From Chloroflexia bacterium (GTDB lineage Bacteria > Chloroflexota > Chloroflexia > QHBQ01 > JADMIH01): DNA of 5,424 nucleotides. Location: the NCBI GenBank assembly GCA_025927935.1, contig JAICKM010000497.1, positions 1-5,424 on the forward strand, in the 5' to 3' direction. Both the position numbers and the translations under genes were made by a program. The notes beneath the pieces were generated by a model that was not told where the DNA came from, ran no database searches, and worked only from the letters and a program-made list of their open reading frames with translations. Below are positions 1 through 5,424 of this stretch, one piece after another. How positions within the stretch are numbered: position 1 is the stretch's first letter; every line of letters starts with the position of its first letter.

Positions 1-2
1 AT

Positions 3-1934
3 ACCATGGCGCGCGGCAAGGCCGAGGGCGCCGATACCGCCTGGCAGCTAGTTGCTGCCGCCCATGCCACCTGGATCAAGCTGCTCTGGCCTGACCACCA
101 CCGCGCTGATGCCGAGCGTGCCCGCGCCCTGGGCCTCAAGGTGCTGGTACGCGCGCCCGGCGAAGGTTACCCGGCCCCGCGCGACGTGCAGGCGATCATC
201 CAGGAGTTTCGCGGCGTCTGCGACCTGATCGAGGTGGGCAACGAGCCGGCGCCCAACAGCCAGTACTCCACCTGGGACCAGACTTACTGGAACCATGCGT
301 GGTATCTGGAGAATGTCTGGCAGCAATGCTCTGATGCCGCGCACGCCGCCGGGATTCTGCTCTGCGCGCCGGGCTGGCAAGGCGAGAAGGAGCCGCCCAC
401 CCCGGACTCGGTCAGCAGCCAGGCGCTCTCCGACCGGCTGCGCCAGGTATATAGCGCTTACGATGCGATCGCCGTCCACGCCTACGACTCGTTCAACCTC
501 GACATCCCCCCGGTGATCGACCGCATCGCCCGCTGGCATAGCGTGTTCAACAAGCCGATCTACATCACCGAGTACGGCATCGCGGCGCGCGTGCTGCCGG
601 GCGCGGGCGCCACCGACAGCGATGCGGTCAAGGTGCAACGCTATGTCGCCTTCCTGCGCCGGCTGGCGACGCGCGATTACATCAAGGCGGCGTTCCTCTT
701 CATCCTCAACGGCACCGACGACTTCGCCTGCTTTAACGCCGGTGGCTACGACCCCAACGGCGCCAACAGCTACTGGCTGAGCGCGGCGGCCTATGCGCTG
801 CTGGGCAACACCCTGACCAGCGCCTCGCGCGACCTGGAGCCGCTGCCGCCGCTGGATCGCGGCCTGGGTGGCGACCTGAGCCAGGGGCTGGCCGTACATG
901 TCGGCGCGGGCGACCGGCCCCACGGCCCCGACTACCCGATTCAGAGCGTGCCCACCATCAGCCCGGCCGTATATGCCTCGGTGCTGCAAGCACACAAGAG
1001 TCCCGCGCTGCAGGAAGCCGATGTGCTCGACTACTATCGCGCGGCCACGGCGAAGGGCATCAACCCCGCCGTGGCGCTGGCTTTCTTCGAGCACGAGAGC
1101 GTCTGCGGCACATTGGGGCCGGTGGTCGATGCCGGGGCCAAGAACTGGGGCAACCTGCGCCCGCGCAACGACGGCAGCATTGGCCGGGCGGTGCGTAAAG
1201 TCAGCACGCAGTATGGCGTCTTCCGTGGCTATAACCGCTACCTCGACAGCTTGCGAGACTGGTGCGACCTGATGCTCTCCGTCTATCAGGGCATGTCGAT
1301 CCGCCAGGCGCTGAAGATCTACGCGCCCGCATCCGACCAGAACGACCCCAACAGCTACGCCGCTATTGTGCTGGGCCGGCTCGCCAAATGGGACCAGGCC
1401 AGCGGCGACTTTGACGTGCCGGGCACTGCGCCGGTCCCTGTTCCGGTCCCGACCCCGGCGCCCGCGCCGGTCGCGCCTGCCGCGCAGAACGGCCCCGCGG
1501 ATTATCCCTTGTTGGCGGCCCCGACGATCAGCGCCGCCGCGTTCACTGCCGCGCTGGCCGGCAGTCCCGCCCTGGCCGAGGCGCCGGGCGAAGCGTACTA
1601 CAACCTCTGCGTGAGCAACGACGTGGACCCCGCCGTGGCGCTGGCCTTCTTCCAACAGGAGAGCAACTGCGGCCTGCTGCCCGGCGCCGCCGAACACAAA
1701 AATTGGGGCAACCTGTGGGATGCCCAGGCCAACGCGCTGGGCACGTATGACACCTGGCTCGACGGGTTGCGTGACTGGTGCGCACGTTTGCAGCGCCCGG
1801 CATATACGGCCCATGGCGCGCCGACTATCGCATCCATTGTGCCGATCTACCAGCCCGCCGGAGCCAGGCAGAACGGCAACGACTGGTATATCGCCCGGCT
1901 GAGCGCCCGTATCGGCGGTATGCAGGGGACGTGA
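3..1934 (+). CDS. GH-A-like glycosidase with two C-terminal glucosaminidase-like modules (5' partial)
   Basis: Predicted carbohydrate-active, probably cell-wall- or polysaccharide-degrading enzyme. Numbering is from the first in-window ATG at 6. Residues about 20-270 look like a (beta/alpha)8 glycosidase of clan GH-A. VGNEP places the putative acid/base Glu80 at the end of strand 4, VHAY at 157-160 is typical of strand 6, and YITEYGI places the putative nucleophile Glu189 at the end of strand 7. Residues about 309-464 and 499-637 are two related glucosaminidase/lysozyme-like modules. They share VALAFF..ES (candidate catalytic Glu364 and Glu552), KNWGNL and LRDWC, and are joined by a Pro/Val/Ala linker (about 476-493). 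No signal peptide is visible. The first recognisable strand (WIKLLW) would be strand 2, and the frame is open to the left edge, so strand 1, the true start and any export signal probably lie upstream. The exact GH family and substrate are not assigned. The stop lies 2 nt before the next gene. The coding call is very sure, the domain calls moderately so. Confidence 0.85.
   Translation, partial: TMARGKAEGADTAWQLVAAAHATWIKLLWPDHHRADAERARALGLKVLVRAPGEGYPAPRDVQAIIQEFRGVCDLIEVGNEPAPNSQYSTWDQTYWNHAWYLENVWQQCSDAAHAAGILLCAPGWQGEKEPPTPDSVSSQALSDRLRQVYSAYDAIAVHAYDSFNLDIPPVIDRIARWHSVFNKPIYITEYGIAARVLPGAGATDSDAVKVQRYVAFLRRLATRDYIKAAFLFILNGTDDFACFNAGGYDPNGANSYWLSAAAYALLGNTLTSASRDLEPLPPLDRGLGGDLSQGLAVHVGAGDRPHGPDYPIQSVPTISPAVYASVLQAHKSPALQEADVLDYYRAATAKGINPAVALAFFEHESVCGTLGPVVDAGAKNWGNLRPRNDGSIGRAVRKVSTQYGVFRGYNRYLDSLRDWCDLMLSVYQGMSIRQALKIYAPASDQNDPNSYAAIVLGRLAKWDQASGDFDVPGTAPVPVPVPTPAPAPVAPAAQNGPADYPLLAAPTISAAAFTAALAGSPALAEAPGEAYYNLCVSNDVDPAVALAFFQQESNCGLLPGAAEHKNWGNLWDAQANALGTYDTWLDGLRDWCARLQRPAYTAHGAPTIASIVPIYQPAGARQNGNDWYIARLSARIGGMQGT
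930..1916 (+). repeat. Intragenic duplication of a glucosaminidase-like module
   Basis: Two diverged copies of one module lie in tandem in the glycosidase gene, at about 930-1397 and 1500-1916. Both start with DYP.....PTIS and continue through NPAVALAFF / DPAVALAFF, an ES pair, KNWGNL and LRDWC. A 19-nt stretch is identical at 1063-1081 and 1627-1645, exactly 188 codons apart. The second copy is shorter: spacing from KNWGNL to LRDWC falls from 36 to 22 residues, losing most of the loop around NDGSIGRAVRKVSTQYG. Shared spacing in the first half points to duplication followed by divergence rather than two separate acquisitions. Confidence 0.8.
1924..1929 (+). promoter_or_regulatory. Ribosome binding site of the FAD monooxygenase gene
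   Basis: AGGGGA lies inside the last codons of the glycosidase gene, 7 nt before the ATG at 1937. An in-frame GTG at 1931 overlaps the upstream stop codon but is only 1 nt from this site, which is too close. The site therefore favours ATG 1937 as the start. Confidence 0.55.
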
Positions 1935-1936
1935 GT

Positions 1937-3100
1937 ATGACAGAACCGGGACAGGATGGCGTTTTGATTATCGGTGGCGGCATCGGCGGGCTGGCGACGG
2001 CCATCGCGCTGCGCCAGGCGAGGATACCGGCGCAGGTGTTTGAGCAACGGGCCTCGGCGGGCGAACTCGGCGCCGGGCTGACGTTATGGACCAACGCTAT
2101 GCACGCGCTTGACCGGCTGGGCCTGGCCGATGCAGTGCGGGCGCGGGGCCGCGCCGGTCTCGGCGGCACCATCCGCACCTGGCGCGGCGCGCCGCTGCAG
2201 CGCATCACGCCTACCCATCTGGAGCGCACCTTCGGCTCGGCCAACGTGGCGATCCATCGCGCCGATCTGCGGGCGGTGCTGCTGGCCGCCCTGCCCGCCG
2301 GGATGCTCCACCTGGATATGCGCCTGGTGGGCATCGAGCAGGATGGCGCGGGCGTGCGCGCCTGTTTCGCCAACGGGCAGGAAGCCCGCGGCGCCGTGCT
2401 GATCGGGGCGGATGGCATCCGCTCGACGGTGCGCGCCGGGTTGTGGGGCGCCACGCCGCCGCGCTATGCCGGGTACACTGCCTGGCGCGGAGTCGCCCGC
2501 ATCGCCCGCGATCCGCCGCCGGGTGCGGAGGCCGGGTTCGAGGCGTGGGGCTGCGGCGCGCGCCTGGGTGCGGTCGCCATTGGTGCGCGGCGAGTCTACT
2601 GGTTCGCCACGCGCAACGCGCCGGAGGGCGAAGCCGACTCCCCGCGCGGGCGCAAAGCCGATGTGCTCGATCTGCTGACCGGCTGGCACCCGACCATGCG
2701 CGCTCTGGTCGCCACGACGGACGAGGCGGCGATCTTGCGCCACGACATCTACGACCGCCCGCCTCTCGCCCGCTGGGGGCAGGCCCGGGTTACGCTGCTG
2801 GGCGACGCGGCCCACGCGATGACGCCCAACCTGGGGCAGGGCGCCTGCCAGGCCATCGAAGACGCCGTGGTGCTGGCCGATGCGCTGCACGCGGTGGCTG
2901 ATCCGGTGTCCGGGCTGCGCGCCTACGAAGCCGCCCGTGCCCCGCGCACTGCGCAGATCGTGCGCCAATCGTGGCTGATGGGCCGCATCGGCCAGTGGGA
3001 GCAACCAGGTCTCTGCCGGGCGCGGGCCGCCGTTATGCGCGCCATGCCGGAGCGCCTGGTGCTGGCCCAGTTGGCGCCGATCCTGGGCTATCGGGTGTAA
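1937..3100 (+). CDS. Group A FAD-dependent monooxygenase
   Basis: A complete 387-residue flavoprotein monooxygenase of the single-component PHBH-like (group A) type, which uses NAD(P)H and O2 to hydroxylate or epoxidise a small organic substrate. GGGIGG at 13-18 is the dinucleotide-binding Rossmann motif, followed by Glu36 (VFEQRA) at the end of strand 2 for the FAD ribose. GADGIRS at 158-163 is the DG fingerprint. LLGDAAHAMTPNLGQG at 287-302 is the GD fingerprint, followed by the usual helix CQAIEDAVVLADAL. YAGYTAWRGVA at 177-187 is common in the relatives of 3-hydroxybenzoate 6-hydroxylase, urate hydroxylase and zeaxanthin epoxidase. The length is normal for this group. No signal peptide or C-terminal membrane anchor is seen, so it is probably cytosolic. 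The substrate cannot be read from the sequence. Tet(X)-like drug hydroxylases belong to the same broad superfamily but no specific link is visible. It starts 2 nt after the glycosidase stop and ends 5 nt before the next gene. Confidence 0.93.
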   Translation: MTEPGQDGVLIIGGGIGGLATAIALRQARIPAQVFEQRASAGELGAGLTLWTNAMHALDRLGLADAVRARGRAGLGGTIRTWRGAPLQRITPTHLERTFGSANVAIHRADLRAVLLAALPAGMLHLDMRLVGIEQDGAGVRACFANGQEARGAVLIGADGIRSTVRAGLWGATPPRYAGYTAWRGVARIARDPPPGAEAGFEAWGCGARLGAVAIGARRVYWFATRNAPEGEADSPRGRKADVLDLLTGWHPTMRALVATTDEAAILRHDIYDRPPLARWGQARVTLLGDAAHAMTPNLGQGACQAIEDAVVLADALHAVADPVSGLRAYEAARAPRTAQIVRQSWLMGRIGQWEQPGLCRARAAVMRAMPERLVLAQLAPILGYRV

Positions 3101-3105
3101 CGGTC

Positions 3106-3945
3106 ATGCCCTGGACTGCCCCAGCCTCCACAGGTGATCTGCCGCTGGACACGGTGCCGGCTCGCCTCGCCCGCCACCCGGCGGTGGACGCCGTGGCCGT
3201 GCTCGGTTCCTTTACCATCGGCACCGCCCACGCCCCCAGCGACTATGACTTGCTGATCGTGCTGCGCGAGATGCCGGTGCCGCTCGGCGTCGGCCTGACC
3301 ACGATTGGCGGGCGCCTGGCCGATCTCATCTTCCTGCGCCTGGCCGCCGTGGCCCAGGTCGCCACGACCGCGGACTCCATTGTGGCCGATAGCCCCGAAG
3401 GCAAGCTGGTGCGCTGGATGGAGACGGCGCGCATCGCCCTCGACCGCTCCGGCTACCTGGCCCGCATCCAGGCGCGCGCCCGCACGGATCCGCGGTTGAC
3501 CTATGCGGGTCCGGCGGATCGCTATCGCGCCTGGTTCAGCACCAACTTCAACGTGCAGCACAATCGCCGGATGCTCGCCGCGCCCGACCCGGTCTACCAG
3601 ACCGCGCTGGATATCCGCCTGCTGTACAGCCTGCATGAGGTCTGGCTGGCGTACTTCCAGACCCGCGGCTTGCCCACCCGGGGCGAAAAAGCCGGCGTGC
3701 GCTACCTGCTGGCCCATGATCCCGCCTTCCTGGCCCGCTTCCAGGCGTGCCTGGCCGAGCCGGATCGCGGGCGCAAGATGGGGATCTACGAAGAACTGGC
3801 GCAAGCGGCCCTCGCGCCGTTAGGGGGTCTCTGGCCGCCCTCGGTGACGGCGATGCAACTCGACGGCGACGCCGCGGGAGCGCCCGGCGCCGTCGAGCAG
3901 GCGCTGGCCTTCTGGGAAGCCCTGGTCGCGGAGCCCCCCCGGTGA
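3106..3945 (+). CDS. Nucleotidyltransferase domain protein (pol-beta superfamily), first of two
   Basis: A 279-residue protein predicted to transfer a nucleotidyl group from an NTP to an unknown acceptor. Residues about 20-80 carry the minimal pol-beta nucleotidyltransferase signature: LGS at 33-35, then SDYDLLIVL at 45-53 with metal-binding Asp46 and Asp48. Asp73 in LADLIFL is a plausible third carboxylate. The remaining 200 residues look helical, with the conserved-looking stretches FSTNFNVQHNRR (144-155) and YSLHEVWLAYFQTRGLP (174-190), as in the helical substrate domain of aminoglycoside or kanamycin nucleotidyltransferase-like proteins. A drug-modifying role is only one possibility; a toxin or tRNA-modifying role cannot be excluded. 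ATG 3106 is chosen because it lies 5 nt after the upstream stop and leaves the whole domain intact. The Shine-Dalgarno site is weak (GGGTG at 3093-3097), so translation may depend on coupling. The stop overlaps the next start by 4 nt. Confidence 0.87.
   Translation: MPWTAPASTGDLPLDTVPARLARHPAVDAVAVLGSFTIGTAHAPSDYDLLIVLREMPVPLGVGLTTIGGRLADLIFLRLAAVAQVATTADSIVADSPEGKLVRWMETARIALDRSGYLARIQARARTDPRLTYAGPADRYRAWFSTNFNVQHNRRMLAAPDPVYQTALDIRLLYSLHEVWLAYFQTRGLPTRGEKAGVRYLLAHDPAFLARFQACLAEPDRGRKMGIYEELAQAALAPLGGLWPPSVTAMQLDGDAAGAPGAVEQALAFWEALVAEPPR
3930..3933 (+). promoter_or_regulatory. Ribosome binding site deciding a GTG start
   Basis: GGAG stands 8 nt before the GTG at 3942, inside the end of the upstream nucleotidyltransferase gene. 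It supports the GTG as the true start. The first in-frame ATG downstream is codon 91, beyond the catalytic GS and DxD residues, so it cannot be the start of a working enzyme. Confidence 0.55.
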
Positions 3946-4931
3946 CTGAGATCCTCTTGACGGAGTCGACGGGTAACGCCACTGTCGATCAGGTATTGCG
4001 CGACACCGTTGACGTTTTCGAGGCGGCCTTCCCAGGTCGCGTGCGCGGCTACTATGTCGAAGGCAGCTATGCCGCCGCGACCGGCGTGGCGACCAGCGAT
4101 GTGGATTTGTCCATCGTCTTCGTGGATGCCTTTCAGGACGGCGAAGCGGCGCGCGCCCGGCAGTTGGCGGAAGCCTGTCGCCTGCTCAGCGCCGTCGAAC
4201 TGGATATCGGTATGGACGACGAGGCGGCGTGGCGGGCGGGGCTGCCTCCGGCGCTCAAGTTGGCGGCGCGGCTGGTCTACGGGACCGAGACGCGAGATCG
4301 CTTCCCGCTTGTGCCCCTGGCTGCCTGGACACGGGACCGGATGCACACGTCGTACTGGCGCATGGTTCACCTGTTTGGGCGGCCCGCCATGATCGCACCA
4401 CCGCTGGGCTATCCGGATCCAGATGACGAGTTCTATGGTTATCTGCGACGCACGGTCCGTCTGCCCGACGGACGCGAGGTACCCTGCACGCGCGATCTAA
4501 TCCGGCTGACCGGCTGGGCGGCCACGGGCTTGCTGGCCCGGGAGGCGGACGTCTACGTGGCGCGCAAGCGCGACTGCCATCGCCTCTACCGCCTTCATAT
4601 CGGCGACACCTGGACCGATCTGCTCGACTCAATTTACGAGGAGTGCTGCACCGCCTGGCACTATCTGGTGCCCGCGGACCCGGCGCCCCGGCTGCGCTTG
4701 CGGGAGATTTGTGCCCAAACCCTGGCCTTCGAGAACAGTTTCCTGGCCCGCTACAAAACCTTCCTGCCGGCAGAGCTAGGCGGCACGGACCCGGCCGGTA
4801 TCCGCGAGGCGCAACGGGTGTTGCAGCGCATCCCCTATCAGGATGCAGAGGTCGTGCGGACGCTGGCTGCGGTAGCCGAAGGGCACATCCTAGATGCGGA
4901 TGATAGTGATAGCGAAAGCGTGTTGCAATGA
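3942..4931 (+). CDS. Nucleotidyltransferase domain protein (aminoglycoside adenylyltransferase-like), second of two
   Basis: A 329-residue pol-beta superfamily nucleotidyltransferase that starts with GTG. The catalytic core lies near residues 34-95: YYVEGSYA contains Gly41-Ser42, TSDVDLSIVF contains Asp53 and Asp55, and AVELDIGMDD contains Asp88 as the likely third metal ligand. A long helical C-terminal part follows, with CTRDLIRLTGWAATGLLA (182-199), ARKRDCHRLYRLHIGDTW (207-224) and ICAQTLAFENSFLARYKTF (256-274), probably the acceptor-binding half. This layout resembles AadA/ANT-type adenylyltransferases, but the substrate is unknown. The tail after about residue 317 (DADDSDSES) is acidic and probably disordered. 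It is not an obvious duplicate of the preceding nucleotidyltransferase: spacing inside the core and the C-terminal halves differ. The start overlaps the upstream stop as GTGA and the stop overlaps the next start as ATGA, so coupled translation is likely. Confidence 0.87.
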   Translation: MTEILLTESTGNATVDQVLRDTVDVFEAAFPGRVRGYYVEGSYAAATGVATSDVDLSIVFVDAFQDGEAARARQLAEACRLLSAVELDIGMDDEAAWRAGLPPALKLAARLVYGTETRDRFPLVPLAAWTRDRMHTSYWRMVHLFGRPAMIAPPLGYPDPDDEFYGYLRRTVRLPDGREVPCTRDLIRLTGWAATGLLAREADVYVARKRDCHRLYRLHIGDTWTDLLDSIYEECCTAWHYLVPADPAPRLRLREICAQTLAFENSFLARYKTFLPAELGGTDPAGIREAQRVLQRIPYQDAEVVRTLAAVAEGHILDADDSDSESVLQ

Positions 4932-5424
4932 CCATGCCGCAAAATAAGCCCGGCATAGAAATACGCATGGCTACAGCGGACGATGCCTCGCAGATTGCGG
5001 CTGTTCTATTGGCGGCGTTCGAGGAGTACCGAGCGGTCTACACGCCGGCTGCCTTCGCCGCAACCACGCCCACGAGCGACCAGATACAGCGCCGTATACA
5101 TACGAACGAAGGGCCGGTGTGGGTGGCTCTGCTGCATGGCGTGATTGTGGGGACAGTATCTGCCGTTCCTAAAGGTGAATCCGTATATATTCGCAGCATG
5201 GCCGTCCTTCCTTCCGCACGCGGCCAGGGGATCGGGGAAGGACTGTTGCGGACACTAGAGAGTTTCGCGTCCGACTATGGTGTCAGGCGTCTATTTCTGA
5301 GCACGACCCCGTTTCTTACATCCGCTATTTGGCTTTATGCGCATTTGGGTTTCCGGACTACCGATGAAGATCCCCATGACTTGTTTGGCACGCCGCTGGT
5401 GACGATGGCGAAGCCCCTGGAGCC
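4928..5424 (+). CDS. GNAT family N-acetyltransferase (3' partial)
   Basis: An open frame of 165 complete codons runs off the right edge without a stop. It encodes a GNAT acetyltransferase, which moves acetyl from acetyl-CoA to an amine of a small molecule or protein. IEIRMATADDASQIAAVL at 10-27 is the usual first strand and helix. YIRSMAVLPSARGQGIGEGLL (about 87-107) is motif A with the R-G-Q-G-I-G pyrophosphate loop at 98-103. RRLFLST (120-126) is strand 5, and SAIWLYAHLGF (132-142) is motif B with Tyr137 as a possible general acid. The domain looks nearly complete at the edge, so only a few residues are likely missing. ATG 4928 overlaps the upstream stop; ATG 4934 is an equally possible start, and neither has a clear Shine-Dalgarno site. 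GC is about 58% by hand count, clearly below the upstream genes, with more ATA, CTA, TTT and TAT codons. The substrate is unknown. Confidence 0.9.
   Translation, partial: MTMPQNKPGIEIRMATADDASQIAAVLLAAFEEYRAVYTPAAFAATTPTSDQIQRRIHTNEGPVWVALLHGVIVGTVSAVPKGESVYIRSMAVLPSARGQGIGEGLLRTLESFASDYGVRRLFLSTTPFLTSAIWLYAHLGFRTTDEDPHDLFGTPLVTMAKPLE

Noticed and set aside
1455..1470. Perfect 6-bp inverted repeat with 4-nt loop (CCGGCG / CGCCGG), considered as a terminator or regulatory hairpin
   Set aside because: It lies within the codons of the Pro/Ala linker of the glycosidase, has no T-run after it, and short GC palindromes are expected by chance in such DNA.
48..1814. A 588-codon open frame on the - strand opposite the glycosidase gene
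   Set aside because: It is the antisense shadow of a high-GC gene: its product is rich in Arg, Gly, Ala and Val with no recognisable domain, while the + strand frame carries clear catalytic motifs.
1778..1936. Longer N-terminus for the monooxygenase from an ATG at 1778
   Set aside because: It would overlap the glycosidase gene by over 150 nt and add residues unlike any flavoprotein N-terminus. ATG 1937 has a well-placed AGGGGA and begins just before the first FAD strand.
2084..3004. A 306-codon open frame on the - strand opposite the monooxygenase gene
   Set aside because: It has no domain motifs and biased, low-information composition, and it lies fully within a well-supported + strand gene.
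3088..3804. A 238-codon open frame on the - strand opposite the first nucleotidyltransferase gene
   Set aside because: Same antisense shadow effect. No ribosome binding site or family resemblance supports it.
3747..3941. Longer N-terminus for the second nucleotidyltransferase
   Set aside because: The added residues would be read out of frame from the C-terminal coding region of the first nucleotidyltransferase and are Arg/Ala/Gly-rich. GTG 3942 with GGAG 8 nt upstream fits better.
3106..4931. Toxin-antitoxin pair (MNT/HEPN type) made of the two nucleotidyltransferase genes
   Set aside because: Both proteins are much longer than MNT antitoxins, both have nucleotidyltransferase cores, and I see no HEPN RxxxxH motif in a small partner protein.

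Overview
The window is densely coding, high in GC and entirely on the + strand. It holds five genes: one probably cut at the 5' edge, three complete, and one cut at the 3' edge. Gaps are 2 and 5 nt, and the two later junctions are 4-nt overlaps (GTGA and ATGA). No RNA gene, CRISPR array, mobile element, promoter or terminator is visible, and no non-coding stretch exceeds a few bases. Sampled lines of the first four genes run at about 67-80% GC. The last gene is about 58%. The composition, the tight packing and a TIM-barrel glycosidase with lysozyme-like modules suggest a high-GC free-living bacterium. From general memory of similar proteins I lean towards Chloroflexota (Roseiflexus/Kouleothrix type), but the sequence alone does not prove this.

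Region by region: 3-1934 encodes a multidomain wall- or polysaccharide-active enzyme. It has a clan GH-A-like (beta/alpha)8 glycosidase domain with an NEP acid/base motif and a TEYG nucleophile motif, then two diverged copies of a glucosaminidase-like module separated by a Pro/Val/Ala linker. At 1937-3100 is a group A FAD-dependent monooxygenase with all three FAD/NAD(P)H fingerprints. At 3106-3945 and 3942-4931 are two different nucleotidyltransferases of the pol-beta superfamily, each with the GS...DxD signature and a candidate third carboxylate. At 4928 to the window end is a GNAT N-acetyltransferase that runs out of the window.

The genes probably form one transcript with translational coupling. 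The last four are all small-molecule-modifying enzyme types (hydroxylation, two nucleotidyl transfers, acetylation). This is the enzyme repertoire seen in antibiotic inactivation (Tet(X)-like, AadA/ANT-like, AAC-like families) or in tailoring of a metabolite. The sequence supports the chemistry class of each gene but not the substrate, so a joint pathway is a hypothesis. It is also possible that they are simply packed together, as is common in this kind of genome.
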